Shown one piece after another: positions 30,708 through 39,533 of a stretch of 64,000 nt of DNA. This DNA is from Pseudoxanthomonas suwonensis. Its GTDB lineage: Bacteria > Pseudomonadota > Gammaproteobacteria > Xanthomonadales > Xanthomonadaceae. Below the pieces are notes generated by a model. It did no database searches. It was not told where the DNA came from and saw only the letters and a list, made by a program, of their open reading frames with translations. Within the stretch, counting starts at the first letter, position 1, and the number at the start of each line of letters is the position of its first letter. Made by a program: the position numbers and the translations under genes. The DNA lies in the NCBI RefSeq assembly GCF_000972865.1, contig NZ_CP011144.1, forward strand, positions 3,593,118 to 3,657,117. Reading direction: 5' to 3'.

Positions 30708-32501
30708 ATGCGCCGCACCGTGCTGTTCGCCGCCCTGGCCATCTGCTTCTTCCCGAATCTCCCGGCCGCGGTCGCCGCGCCGGCGGCCGAAACCCGCAGC
30801 CAGGCCGCCGCCGCGCTGCACAGCCTGTTCGACGCGGAGTGGGAGCGCGGCCTGCGCGAATCGCCGGAGAACGCCGCCTACCAGGGCGACCGCCGCTACG
30901 ACGATCGCTGGAGCGACATGAGCCTGGACGCCATCGCCCGGCGCGAGGCCGCCGACCGCGAGGCGCTGGCCGCGCTGAAGCGGATCGACCGCGCCGCGCT
31001 GTCGCCGGCCGACCAGCTCAATTACGACACCTTCGCCTGGCTGCAGGAGCGGGCGGTGACGCGGCAGCGCTTCCGCGAGTACCTGCAACCCATCGGCCAC
31101 CAGGGCGGGGTGCAGACCGCCGACGGCATCGCCGAGCTGCTGCCGTTCGCCGGCGCGCAGGACTACCGCAACTGGATCGCGCGGTTGAACGCGCTGCCGG
31201 CCCTGCTGGAACAGACCGCCGCGCTGATGCAGGCCGGCGTGGAGGCCGGCAGCGTGCCGCCGAAGGTGCTGATGCAGCGCGTGCCGGCGCAGATCCGCGG
31301 CCAGCTGGTCGAGGATCCGACGGAAAGCCCGTTCTACAAGCCGTTCCTGAAGATGCCCGAGTCGATCCCGGCCGCCGAGCAGGCGGTGCTGCGCGCGCAG
31401 GCACGCGAGGCGATCGCCGGCAAGGTGGTGCCGGCCTACCGCGAGTTCGGCCGCTTCTTCGAGCAGGACTACCTGCCGCATGCGCGAGATAGCATCGCCG
31501 CCACCGAGCTGCCGGACGGCAAGGCCTATTACGACTTCCTCGCCGGCTGGTACACGACCACCGGGCTGACCGCCGGGCAGATCCATGCGATCGGCCTGCA
31601 GGAAGTGGCGCGGATCCGGGCGGAGATGGAGAAGGTCCGCGAGGAGGTCGGCTTCCGGGGCGACCTGCAGGCCTTCTTCCAGTACCTGCGCACCGATCCG
31701 AAGTTCTTCTACGCGGAGCCGGCCGAGCTGCTGGAGGCCTACCAGGCCATGTCCAAGCGCATCGACCCGGAGCTGGTGAAGGTGTTCCGCACCATTCCGC
31801 GCCTGCCGTACGGGGTGCGGCCGATCCCGGACAACATCGCCCCGGACACCACCACCGCCTACTACCAGCCCGGCGCGGTCGACGGCAGCCGCGCCGGCTA
31901 TTACTACGTCAACCTGTACCGGCCCGAGGTGCGGCCGAAGTGGGAGATGATGGCGCTGTCGCTGCACGAGGCGGTGCCCGGCCACCACTTCCAGTTCGCC
32001 CGCGGCGCCGAGCTGCCGGACCTGCCGATGTTCCGCCGCACCGCCTACTTCGTCGCCTACGGCGAGGGCTGGGGCCTGTACGCCGAGCAGCTGGGCTACG
32101 ACATGGGCCTGTACGACGACCCCTACGACCGCATGGGCCAGCTGGCCTACGAGATGTGGCGGGCGGTGCGCCTGGTGGTCGACACCGGCATGCATGCCAA
32201 GGGCTGGACCCGGCAGCAGGCGATCGACTTCTTCATGGACAACTCGCCCAAGACCGAGCAGGACGTGGTCAACGAGATCGACCGCTACATCGCCTGGCCG
32301 GGCCAGGCCCTGGCCTACAAGATCGGCCAGCTGCGGATCTCGGCCCTGCGCGAGGAAGCGCGGCGCGAGCTGGGCGAAGCGTTCGACCTGCGCGACTTCA
32401 ACGACGCGGTGCTGGCCACCGGCTCGGTGCCGCTGGAGACGCTGGAGGCGCATATCCGTGCCTGGATCGCCGCGCGGCAGCAGGCAGGCAGGGCGAATTG
32501 A
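30708..32501 (+). CDS. DUF885 family secreted metallopeptidase-like protein
   Basis: A 597-aa DUF885 protein with a signal peptide (cleavage near PAAVAAPA). The zinc motif HEAVPGHHFQ lies near residue 425, followed by YGEGWGLYAEQLG, which supplies the downstream glutamate. Such proteins are common in Lysobacterales and probably act as periplasmic carboxypeptidase-type enzymes, although substrates are mostly unknown. It stands alone; upstream is a repeat block and downstream an AT-rich gap before the ribosomal genes. Confidence 0.88.
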   Translation: MRRTVLFAALAICFFPNLPAAVAAPAAETRSQAAAALHSLFDAEWERGLRESPENAAYQGDRRYDDRWSDMSLDAIARREAADREALAALKRIDRAALSPADQLNYDTFAWLQERAVTRQRFREYLQPIGHQGGVQTADGIAELLPFAGAQDYRNWIARLNALPALLEQTAALMQAGVEAGSVPPKVLMQRVPAQIRGQLVEDPTESPFYKPFLKMPESIPAAEQAVLRAQAREAIAGKVVPAYREFGRFFEQDYLPHARDSIAATELPDGKAYYDFLAGWYTTTGLTAGQIHAIGLQEVARIRAEMEKVREEVGFRGDLQAFFQYLRTDPKFFYAEPAELLEAYQAMSKRIDPELVKVFRTIPRLPYGVRPIPDNIAPDTTTAYYQPGAVDGSRAGYYYVNLYRPEVRPKWEMMALSLHEAVPGHHFQFARGAELPDLPMFRRTAYFVAYGEGWGLYAEQLGYDMGLYDDPYDRMGQLAYEMWRAVRLVVDTGMHAKGWTRQQAIDFFMDNSPKTEQDVVNEIDRYIAWPGQALAYKIGQLRISALREEARRELGEAFDLRDFNDAVLATGSVPLETLEAHIRAWIAARQQAGRAN

Positions 32502-32690
32502 CGCGAAATATTCAATTAATTTCAGCAAGTTGCATTGGATTATTGAAGCCAATCCTATATTCCGGCGGGTGCCGGGATACAGGCCGGAGCGCCTCGGCCG
32601 CGCGGTAACTCCGGCGGTCCGGCGGGCGTCGCCATCCGGATCGTGATCCGGCCCGCCACCTGGCCAGCCCCCGATCCCGGACCCGCGGAT

Positions 32691-32719
32691 TTGCGCCCAA
32701 GTGCCTGACCCGGCATAAT
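32691..32719 (+). promoter_or_regulatory. Promoter of rpsF-rpsR-rplI
   Basis: TTGCGC (32691-32696), a 17-bp spacer and CATAAT (32714-32719) lie about 110 bp before rpsF. The leader between has paired GC-rich segments and could hold an S6:S18 autoregulatory site; I could not confirm one. The gap 32502-32829 also has an AT-rich stretch (32515-32565) of no evident function. Confidence 0.6.
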
Positions 32720-32829
32720 TTCCGGCTCCCTGCGCCCGCCAGGCACCGGGACACCTTGCCCCACCGCTTCCGTTCCGGTCGACGGGGGGCTGCCAGGCCC
32801 GCGAGGGCCGCATCCACGAGGAAGACACA

Positions 32830-33258
32830 ATGCGTCACTACGAAGTCGTGTTCCTGGTCCATCCGGACCAGAGCGAGCAGGTGCCGGCCATGATCGAGCG
32901 CTACAAGTCGCTGGTCGAGAACGGCAACGGCACCATCCACCGCCTGGAAGACTGGGGCCGCCGCCAGCTGGCCTACCCGATCCAGAACCTGGTCAAGGCC
33001 CACTACGTGCTGTTCAACATCGAGGCCACCCAGGCCGCGATCGACGAACTGGTCGAGACCTTCCGCTTCAACGACGCGATCCTGCGCCACCTGGTCATCC
33101 GCCGCGACGGCCCGGAGACCGAGCAGTCGCTGATCATGAAGAGCAAGGACGAGAAGGGCGACAAGCCCGAGCGTGGCGAGCGCCGCCGCCGTGACGAGGA
33201 AGGCGAGGGCACCGTTGCCGCCGCCGACACCGACGGCGACAACGCCGAAGCCGCCTGA
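32830..33258 (+). CDS. rpsF: 30S ribosomal protein S6
   Basis: S6 is a small-subunit protein binding 16S rRNA together with S18. It is 142 aa, beginning [18 protein letters not shown]. It has the conserved [14 protein letters not shown] motif and a charged C-terminal tail ([14 protein letters not shown]) longer than in E. coli. It is the first gene of the rpsF-rpsR-rplI-dnaB cluster. Confidence 0.98.
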   Translation: MRHYEVVFLVHPDQSEQVPAMIERYKSLVENGNGTIHRLEDWGRRQLAYPIQNLVKAHYVLFNIEATQAAIDELVETFRFNDAILRHLVIRRDGPETEQSLIMKSKDEKGDKPERGERRRRDEEGEGTVAAADTDGDNAEAA

Positions 33259-33281
33259 TCGCGCCCCCTAGGAGCACACCC

Positions 33282-33512
33282 ATGTCCAAGTTCTTCCGCC
33301 GCCGCAAGTTCTGCAAGTTCACCGCCGAGGGTGTCAAGGAGATCGACTACAAGGATCTCAACACCCTGCGCCAGTACCTGACCGAGAACGGCAAGATCGT
33401 CCCGAGCCGCGTGACCGGCACCAAGTCGCGTTACCAGCGCCAGCTGTCGACCGCGATCAAGCGCGCCCGTTTCCTGGCCCTGATCCCGTACACCGACAAC
33501 CACGATGTTTAA
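33282..33512 (+). CDS. rpsR: 30S ribosomal protein S18
   Basis: A 76-aa S18. It begins [17 protein letters not shown] and has the conserved [26 protein letters not shown]. It follows rpsF by 23 bp with AGGAGC as the ribosome site. S18 partners S6 on the ribosome. Confidence 0.98.
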   Translation: MSKFFRRRKFCKFTAEGVKEIDYKDLNTLRQYLTENGKIVPSRVTGTKSRYQRQLSTAIKRARFLALIPYTDNHDV

Positions 33513-33586
33513 TTGAACCGTCCTATTCGGACAGCAATCGTTGCGGCGCCTGCCATGGCGCCGCTAACGGATAACGGAGCACTACG

Positions 33587-34036
33587 ATGCAATTGATCCT
33601 TCTGCAGAAGGTCACCAACCTGGGCAACCTCGGCGACAAGGTCACCGTGAAGCCGGGCTATGGCCGCAACTTCCTGGTCCCGCAGGGCAAGGCCGTGCCG
33701 GCCACCGCCGCCAACCTGGCGGAGTTCGAGGCCAAGCGCGCCGAGTACGAGGCCAAGGCCAAGTCGCAGCTCGACGGCGCCCAGGGCCGCCTGGCCCAGC
33801 TGGAAGGTGCCAGCGTCACCCTGAAGGCCAACGCCTCCACCGAGGGCAAGCTGTACGGCTCGGTCGGCCCGCGCGACATCGCCGAGGCCTTCACCGCTGC
33901 CGGCCTGCCGCTGGAGAAGAGCGAAGTGATCCTGGGCGAAGGCCCGATCCGCCATATCGGCGAGTTCGACGTGCTGGTGCACCTGCACGCCGACGTCGAG
34001 ACCACCGTCAAGGTGGTGGTCGAGCCGGAAGCCTGA
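33587..34036 (+). CDS. rplI: 50S ribosomal protein L9
   Basis: A 149-aa L9 with the signature [19 protein letters not shown] and [13 protein letters not shown], the long connecting helix, and the C-terminal domain. It is followed by a strong terminator, so dnaB downstream is likely transcribed separately. Confidence 0.98.
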   Translation: MQLILLQKVTNLGNLGDKVTVKPGYGRNFLVPQGKAVPATAANLAEFEAKRAEYEAKAKSQLDGAQGRLAQLEGASVTLKANASTEGKLYGSVGPRDIAEAFTAAGLPLEKSEVILGEGPIRHIGEFDVLVHLHADVETTVKVVVEPEA

Positions 34037-34057
34037 GCCACCGGCCAGGCTTCACCG

Positions 34058-34089
34058 GGAAGGGCGCCGCAGGGCGCCCTTCCTTTTTT
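34058..34089 (+). terminator. Rho-independent terminator after rplI
   Basis: The stem GGAAGGGCGCC/GGCGCCCTTCC with a short loop is followed by six T's (34084-34089). It separates the ribosomal genes from dnaB. Confidence 0.92.
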
Positions 34090-34144
34090 GCGGGAGACCG
34101 CATGCTGCCGCGGGGCCCGTCGCGCCCGGTGAGATTCCCACCGG

Positions 34145-34165
34145 TTATGCACAGGGTTATCTGCA
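34145..34165 (+). promoter_or_regulatory. Tandem DnaA-box-like sites before dnaB
   Basis: TTATGCACA (34145-34153) matches the DnaA box consensus TTATNCACA exactly. Three bases later lies the weaker TTATCTGCA (34157-34165). They sit between the rplI terminator and dnaB, 27 bp before the chosen dnaB start. Confidence 0.5.
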
Positions 34166-34191
34166 ACGTCCCCGCAGCGGAGGCGACTACC

Positions 34192-35646
34192 ATGCCCGAC
34201 CCGGTCCTCTTCCTTCCCGCCGCACGCAGCCTGGAGTCCAGCGCCCCGATGTCCGCACGTCCCGGCTTCCGCAACGACCGCAGCGACGCCCGCATCGAAC
34301 AGCTCCGCGTGCCGCCGCATTCGGTCGAGGCCGAGCAGGCGGTGCTGGGCGGGATGATGCTCGCCCCCGACTCCTACGACGCCGTCGGCGACGTGCTGGT
34401 CGAGAACGACTTCTACCGCCGCGACCACCAGCTGATCTACCGCGCCATCCGCGAGCTGGCCGAGAAGAGCCGGCCGTTCGACGCGGTGACCCTGGGCGAG
34501 TGGTTCGACTCGCAGGGCTACTCCGAGCTGATCGGCGGCGGCGCCTACCTGGTCGAACTGGCCACCACCACGCCGTCGGCGGCCAACATCCGCGCCTACG
34601 CCGAGATCGTGCGCGACAAGGCGGTGTTGCGGCAGCTGATCGAGGTCGGCACCGAGATCGTCAACGACGGCTTCCAGCCGGAGGGGCGCGACAGCGCCGC
34701 GCTGCTGGCCAAGGCCGAGCAGGATGTATTCGCCATCGCCGAGGCCGGCTCGCGCGGACGCCAGGACTTCACCCCGGTCAACCGCGCCCTGACCGAGGCC
34801 TTCGAGCTCCTGCAGACCCGCTACAACAGCGGCGGCGGCGTCACCGGCCTGCCGACCGGCTACACCGAGTTCGACGAGATGACCGCCGGCTTGCAGCCGA
34901 CCGACCTGATTATCCTTGCCGCGCGCCCGGCGATGGGCAAGACCACGCTCGCGCTGAACATGGCCGAGTACGGCGCGATCAAGTCGAAGAAGCCGGTGGC
35001 GGTGTTCTCGATGGAAATGTCGGCCTCGCAGCTGGCATTGCGCCTGATCTCCTCGATGGGCCGGGTCAACGCCACCCGCCTGCGCACCGGCCAGCTCGAG
35101 GACGAGGACTGGAGCCGGGTCACCAGCGCGATCCGCATGCTGCGCGACGTCAAGATCTTCATCGACGACACCCCGGCACTGTCGCCGGACGTGCTGCGCT
35201 CCAAGGCGCGCCGGCTCAAGCGCGAGCACGGCCTGGGCCTGATCGTGATCGACTACCTGCAGCTGATGCAGGTGCCGGGCAACAACGAGAACCGCGCCAC
35301 CGAGATCTCCGAGATCAGCCGTTCGCTCAAGGCCCTGGCCAAGGAGCTGAACGTGCCGGTGATCGCCCTGTCGCAGCTCAACCGCTCGCTGGAGACTCGC
35401 ACCGACAAGCGTCCGGTGATGGCCGACCTGCGCGAGTCGGGCGCCATCGAGCAGGACGCGGACGTGATCGTGTTCATCTACCGCGACGACTACTACAACC
35501 GCGAGAATTCGCCGGACAAGGGCCTGGCCGAGGTCATCATTGGCAAGCAGCGTAACGGCCCGACCGGTTCGGTGAAGCTGAAGTTCTTCGGCGAGTACAC
35601 CCGCTTCGACAACCTCAGCCACGACGCGGTGGGCGTGTTCGAGTAG
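34192..35646 (+). CDS. dnaB: Replicative DNA helicase DnaB
   Basis: The hexameric fork helicase. The start at 34192 has GCGGAGG in place and gives 484 aa. A start at 34249 (MSARPGFRNDRS) agrees better with the N-terminus of Xanthomonas DnaB but has weaker ribosome-site spacing. The N-terminal domain carries VPPHSVEAEQAVLGGMML. Walker A is ARPAMGKTTLAL, Walker B is in LIVIDYLQLM, and the arginine-finger region follows in LRESGAIEQDADVIVFIYRDDYY. No intein was seen. Confidence 0.96.
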   Translation: MPDPVLFLPAARSLESSAPMSARPGFRNDRSDARIEQLRVPPHSVEAEQAVLGGMMLAPDSYDAVGDVLVENDFYRRDHQLIYRAIRELAEKSRPFDAVTLGEWFDSQGYSELIGGGAYLVELATTTPSAANIRAYAEIVRDKAVLRQLIEVGTEIVNDGFQPEGRDSAALLAKAEQDVFAIAEAGSRGRQDFTPVNRALTEAFELLQTRYNSGGGVTGLPTGYTEFDEMTAGLQPTDLIILAARPAMGKTTLALNMAEYGAIKSKKPVAVFSMEMSASQLALRLISSMGRVNATRLRTGQLEDEDWSRVTSAIRMLRDVKIFIDDTPALSPDVLRSKARRLKREHGLGLIVIDYLQLMQVPGNNENRATEISEISRSLKALAKELNVPVIALSQLNRSLETRTDKRPVMADLRESGAIEQDADVIVFIYRDDYYNRENSPDKGLAEVIIGKQRNGPTGSVKLKFFGEYTRFDNLSHDAVGVFE

Positions 35647-35806
35647 CGCGTCCATGGCGGCCGGCCGCCTTGCGTGGACGCTGAACGGAAACCGACGAGC
35701 CCGTCACAGGGTTGCATTCCGGACACCTGTTGCTCACGGCGAACGCCGTAGCATTCGGCCCCAGCGGCCGGATGGCCGTGCCTTCCCCATGCACAGGAGC
35801 GTGTCC

Positions 35807-36484
35807 ATGATCCGCAAGCAGACCTTAGCCATTGCCACCGCCGCCGCGTTCGTCGCGGTACTCGCCGCCGGCTGCCAGACCACCGATCCCTATACCGGCC
35901 AGCCGCAGACCAACCGCACCGGCACCGGCGCGCTGATCGGCGCCGGGCTCGGCGTCGCCGCCGGCCTGCTGACCGGCGACAGCGCGGTCGAGCGCCGCCA
36001 GCACGCCATGATCGGCGCCGGCATCGGCGGCCTCGCCGGCGCGGCGGTCGGCAACTACCAGGACCGCCAGCAGGCGGCGCTGAACGAGAAGTTGCGCGGC
36101 ACCGGCGTGGACGTGGCCCGCAAGGGCGACAACATCACCCTGAACATGCCGGGCAACGTCACCTTCGCCTTCAACAGTTCCAACCTCGATCCGAAGTTCT
36201 ACCCGGTGCTCAACGACGTGGCCGGCGTGCTGCGCGAGTACCACCAGACCGTGGTCGAGGTCGCCGGCCATACCGACAACATCGGCAGCGACGAGGTCAA
36301 CCAGCGCCTGTCCGAGCAGCGTGCCGCCGCGGTCGCGCAGTACCTGCAGGCGCAGGGCGTGCAGCAGCAGCGCCTGATCACCGTCGGCGGCGGCAAGCGC
36401 TACCCGATCGCCAGCAACGACACCGAGGCCGGCCGCGCGGCCAACCGCCGGGTCGAGATCACCCTGGTGCCGGTGCAGTCGTAA
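35807..36484 (+). CDS. OmpA-family outer-membrane lipoprotein (YiaD-like)
   Basis: A 225-aa lipoprotein. The start at 35807 is preceded by CAGGAGC. The lipobox is VLAAGCQ. A glycine-zipper region follows (GALIGAGLGVAAGLLTG, MIGAGIGGLAGAAVG), then a C-terminal OmpA peptidoglycan-binding domain (VVEVAGHTDNIGSDEVNQRLSEQRAAAV). The layout matches YiaD-type proteins that tie the outer membrane to the wall. It stands alone with its own terminator. Confidence 0.9.
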   Translation: MIRKQTLAIATAAAFVAVLAAGCQTTDPYTGQPQTNRTGTGALIGAGLGVAAGLLTGDSAVERRQHAMIGAGIGGLAGAAVGNYQDRQQAALNEKLRGTGVDVARKGDNITLNMPGNVTFAFNSSNLDPKFYPVLNDVAGVLREYHQTVVEVAGHTDNIGSDEVNQRLSEQRAAAVAQYLQAQGVQQQRLITVGGGKRYPIASNDTEAGRAANRRVEITLVPVQS

Positions 36485-36534
36485 GCGCCGTCTGCGGGCG
36501 TCCACGGGACCGGTTAGGCCGGTTTCCGGGCCTG

Positions 36535-36565
36535 AAGCGGGCCGCGTTGCGGCCCGCTTTCTTTT
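36535..36565 (+). terminator. Rho-independent terminator of the OmpA-like gene
   Basis: The perfect 11-bp stem AAGCGGGCCGC-GTT-GCGGCCCGCTT is followed by TCTTTT. Confidence 0.9.
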
Positions 36566-36603
36566 GGCTCCTCGGCGACTCCGGCGTCCTGTGAAGCAAA
36601 AGC

Positions 36604-36770
36604 GTCGCTTCGGCCGGGGGCCGCCGTCCCATCGGGGATGGCTTACCCCTCGGTCGGGCATCCTGCCCTCCAACCCGGGGCCGTGGCACATCCCTGTGCC
36701 ACTTGCGCCATACCCCGAGGGGACGACGTCCTCGGGCGGCTTCCAGGTCGTGGCTTCCATTGGCTGGCAT
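36604..36770 (+). repeat. C-family structured repeat, copy C2
   Basis: Outer arms are at 36622-36642 and 36707-36728, with a few mismatches. The inner hairpin GGGCA-TCC-TGCCC (36656-36668) differs from C1 by a compensated A/T to G/C pair. GTGGCACATCCCTGTGCCAC is unchanged. The gap 36485-37303 has no gene: terminator, C2, A8, A9 and B2. Confidence 0.85.
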
Positions 36771-36851
36771 AAGAAGCACCAGGCTCCGAAAGGTCCCTTG
36801 GCTCTCGCGACAGGAGCCCGTCGTACGGGCGTCGAACAGCTTTAGGACGCT

Positions 36852-36898
36852 GCCTGTGCCGACGGCGTCGGGTCGCCGGCTGAACCCGGCTCCTACAA
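36852..36898. repeat. A-family repeat, right half only (A8)
   Basis: The same half unit as A0, in the same place relative to the C element. It ends CCGGCTGAACCCGGCTCC plus TACA. Confidence 0.75.
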
Positions 36899-36922
36899 CA
36901 GCCGCGCCGTCGCTGCTCTTTC

Positions 36923-37019
36923 TGTAGGAGCTGACTTCAGTCGGCGACACGGGCGTCGGAATCACGAAGGCGTCGCCTGTGCTGACGGTGTCGCGTCGCG
37001 GGCAAGCCCGGCTCCTACA
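36923..37019. repeat. A-family repeat A9
   Basis: A full unit with the same arms as A1 (GACTTCAGTC left, GGGCAAGCCC right). Confidence 0.85.
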
Positions 37020-37071
37020 CAAGAGTGGGTCGTCGGGCGACGAATGGAGCCGGGCAGGCCGTTGGCGATGA

Positions 37072-37230
37072 CGAAGCCACGACCCCAAAGCGCCCCGAAG
37101 ACGTGGCAGGCCGGGTGTGTTGCGGCAGCGGCCAGGGATGGCCGCGTCGGCGAGTCGGCACATGGATGTGCCGCCGAGACGACCGCAACACACCCGGCCT
37201 GCCGCGGCTCAGCCCGGAGCCGACCACGCC
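37072..37230 (+). repeat. B-family structured repeat B2
   Basis: The perfect 21-bp arms are at 37105-37125 and 37183-37203. It is nearly identical to B1. The 50 bp before it (GTCGTCGGGCGACGAA..) also occur, inverted, between B3 and A6. Confidence 0.85.
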
Positions 37231-37303
37231 GATCGCTCTTGCCGTTGCCGTTGCCGTTTCGGTACACGCCTATCGGACTCGAAATGCCCGAATGCAGGAT
37301 CGC

Positions 37304-38338
37304 TCAGCCCACCACCTGCTCAAGGATGCGCTTGCCCTCGCGCACGACGGTGTCCTCCGCCGGCGCGTCCGCATCGCTGGAGGGCGCCGCTGCGTTGCCG
37401 GCGCACATCGAGGGGCAGTGCACCATCATGTAGTCGGCGTTGGAACTGAGCCGGTCGACCAGGAAATCCACGAACGCGCGCACCTTCGGCGACGCCACCC
37501 GGCCACGCGGGAACACCGCGTTGAAGTCGACCTCCGGCCCGGTCCAGCCGGCCAGCACGCGGCGCAGCGCGCCTACTTCGACGTAGGGCTTGGCCGCCAC
37601 GTCGGTGCCCAGGGTCAGGCCCTCGCCGGCCAGCAGCGCACCGATCAGCGCGGACGGGTCGTTGGCCACCATCAGCGGATTGACCGGGTAGTCCGTCGTC
37701 CGCGTGCCGTCGCTCAGCGGCCAGGTGATGCGCGAGGGATGGGCGTGGTAGTGCTTGCGCACGGCCAGGATGCGGTGGTGCTGCAGCTCGTCCGGGTGCA
37801 GCGGCTCGCCGTGGCGCTCGATGTAATCCGGACTGGCGAACACCTGGGTGCGAAAGCCGGCCAGGCGACGGGCCACCAGGGTCGAGTCGGGCAGGGCGCC
37901 GGCGCGCAGGGCGACGTCGATCTCGCTGCCGATCAGGTCCACCGGATCGTTGCTCATGTGCATGTCCAGGCGGATCTCCGGGTATTGCGCATGGAACTGG
38001 CCCAGCAGCGGCGAGATCCAGGCGATGCCGACCGAGTAGGGCACGGTGAAGCGCAGCCAGCCGCGCGGGCCGCCCTGCAGCTGGCCGACCGCGCTCTCGG
38101 CCTCCGCCAGTTCGTGGGCGATGCGCTGGCAATGTTCGTAGTACACGCTGCCGGCCTCGGTCAGGCCGAGCCTGCGCGTGGTCCGGTGCAACAGCTGCGC
38201 GCCCAGGCGCGCCTCCAGCTCCTGCACCTTGCGGCTGACGGTGGTCTTGGGCAGCCCGAGCGATTTGGCCGCGGCGATGAAGCTGCCCTGTTCGATGACT
38301 TTGACGAAGACCAGGGTGTCGTTGAGGTCGTGTGCCAT
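37304..38338 (-). CDS. LysR-family transcriptional regulator
   Basis: A 344-aa LysR-type regulator. The N-terminal winged helix-turn-helix is MAHDLNDTLVFVKVIEQGSF to about residue 60 (AAAKSLGLPKTTVSRKVQELE). A periplasmic-binding-like effector domain follows. It is of the CrgA/AaeR-like subgroup and has a longer than usual C-terminal tail (VREGKRILEQVVG). It is divergent from the efflux operon genes and probably controls them, as MexT does mexEF-oprN; that is inference from position. Confidence 0.92.
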   Translation of the reverse strand: MAHDLNDTLVFVKVIEQGSFIAAAKSLGLPKTTVSRKVQELEARLGAQLLHRTTRRLGLTEAGSVYYEHCQRIAHELAEAESAVGQLQGGPRGWLRFTVPYSVGIAWISPLLGQFHAQYPEIRLDMHMSNDPVDLIGSEIDVALRAGALPDSTLVARRLAGFRTQVFASPDYIERHGEPLHPDELQHHRILAVRKHYHAHPSRITWPLSDGTRTTDYPVNPLMVANDPSALIGALLAGEGLTLGTDVAAKPYVEVGALRRVLAGWTGPEVDFNAVFPRGRVASPKVRAFVDFLVDRLSSNADYMMVHCPSMCAGNAAAPSSDADAPAEDTVVREGKRILEQVVG

Positions 38339-38398
38339 GGGGGAATTCCAAGGGGGAGGAGATTGGCCCTGTTGCGGGATGATTATTCCCTTTAATCC

Positions 38399-38413
38399 GG
38401 ACTAATCAAGTCC
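38399..38413. promoter_or_regulatory. Putative LysR-type operator
   Basis: GGACT-AATCA-AGTCC is a perfect interrupted palindrome of the size LysR regulators bind. It lies 61 bp from the lysR start, in the divergent gap 38339-38687. That gap otherwise holds no convincing gene; a 75-codon frame at 38464 looks spurious. Confidence 0.45.
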
Positions 38414-38662
38414 TGATTGGAGGCGTAACTTGGCGGCCACTCCCCCATCGAAGGATCGTCGCCATGCCGTTCAAGGGCCTGCTCTCCCGCCTGTTCCCCC
38501 GGGTTACCCCCAGCCAGGACAATGGTTTGTCGGTGCCGCGCCTGGGGGAAAGCAGGCCGCATGGGCATTTCCGCGAATTCACGGTGCCGCGCCGTTACCA
38601 GCGCGGTGGCGGTTCCGGCCCGAGTCCACGATCGGACGCATGGGCGCGCCGGAACGGGATTG

Positions 38663-38697
38663 TCCCATGTACGGGAGAAAATATCCCATGAGTGGGA
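38663..38697. promoter_or_regulatory. Two tandem TCCC-N6-GGGA palindromes
   Basis: TCCCATGTACGGGA (38663-38676) and TCCCATGAGTGGGA (38684-38697) lie 21 bp apart, two helical turns. The second covers the chosen start codon of the SDR gene. They look like an operator pair, possibly for translation- or transcription-level control. Confidence 0.4.
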
Positions 38698-39479
38698 TGC
38701 TCGCCCCCGAAGTGCTGGTCCTCGGGGCCAGCGGCCGGGTCGGTGCGGGCATCGTGTCCGCCCTGCTCGAGGCCGGCAGCCCGGTGCTGGCGGTCGGCCG
38801 CGACCCGCGGCGGCTGGAGCAGCTGGCTGCACGGCATGCCGACGAGCCCGCCCTGGAAGTGCTGTCCGGTTCGGTGGCCACCGAGCGTGCGGCCGAGCAG
38901 CTGGCTGCGCGGGTCGCCCGGCGGCCGCGCCCGCTGCGCGCCGTGGTCGACGCGATCGGCGGCAGCCACCGCAGCGGGCGCCTGCTGGACCGGCCGGCGT
39001 CGTCCCTGCGCCGCAGCCTGGATCGCGACCTGCTGCCGCGCCTGGCCGCTGCCCGCCACCTGCTGCCGCTGCTGGGCGGGCGCGATGAACTGGCGCGCTA
39101 CGTCCTGATCGGCGGTCCGCAGGCCGAATGCGGCTGGTCCGGCTACGGCCACGCCTCGATCAGCGTGACCGCCGTGCGCATGCTGGCCAAGGTGCTGCAC
39201 GAAGAGGCGCAGCCGCTCGGGGTGCGCCTGCAGCTGCTGGCCGTCGACGCACCGGTGTGGACGTCGGAGAACGCGGCGCATGCCTGCGCCGGCTGGCCCA
39301 GCGCGCTGGCGGTGGGCCGCAACGTCGTGGCGCTGCTGGCTGGCGAGGGCGACTCCGGCCGCTGCGTGGTCGCGTACTCGACGCCGAAAGCGACTCCACC
39401 GCGGCGCCTGCTCGCCTGCGACGTGGCCAACCCCTTGCGCGTGCTCGCCGCGACCGGCGATGGCCAGGCCGCTGCCTGA
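38688..39479 (+). CDS. Short-chain dehydrogenase-like protein with altered active site
   Basis: A 263-aa Rossmann-fold protein (VLGASGRVGAGIVSALLEAG). The chosen start at 38688 follows GGGAG; an ATG at 38667 is also in frame. The expected SDR Tyr-x-x-x-Lys reads YGHAS, so the catalytic lysine is missing, and VVDAIGG stands where NNAG is usual. It may bind nucleotide without being a standard dehydrogenase. It is the first gene of a rightward run into the efflux operon, 54 bp before the adaptor gene. Confidence 0.7.
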   Translation: MSGMLAPEVLVLGASGRVGAGIVSALLEAGSPVLAVGRDPRRLEQLAARHADEPALEVLSGSVATERAAEQLAARVARRPRPLRAVVDAIGGSHRSGRLLDRPASSLRRSLDRDLLPRLAAARHLLPLLGGRDELARYVLIGGPQAECGWSGYGHASISVTAVRMLAKVLHEEAQPLGVRLQLLAVDAPVWTSENAAHACAGWPSALAVGRNVVALLAGEGDSGRCVVAYSTPKATPPRRLLACDVANPLRVLAATGDGQAAA

Positions 39480-39533
39480 CTCCGTCGATCGGTTGACTCC
39501 ACTTTCCCACTTCCTCCCCCAGGAGACGCTTCC

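Noticed and set aside
32720..32829. S6:S18 autoregulatory leader of rpsF
   Set aside because: GC-rich pairing exists in the leader but I could not place the expected CCG-containing motif with confidence.
36459..37193. Open frames across the repeat block
   Set aside because: They consist of translated A, B and C repeats and have no protein character.
38464..38691. 75-codon frame with a fair ribosome site in the lysR-SDR gap
   Set aside because: No recognisable motif, it runs into the SDR start and the operator palindromes; it may be a leader peptide but nothing supports it.
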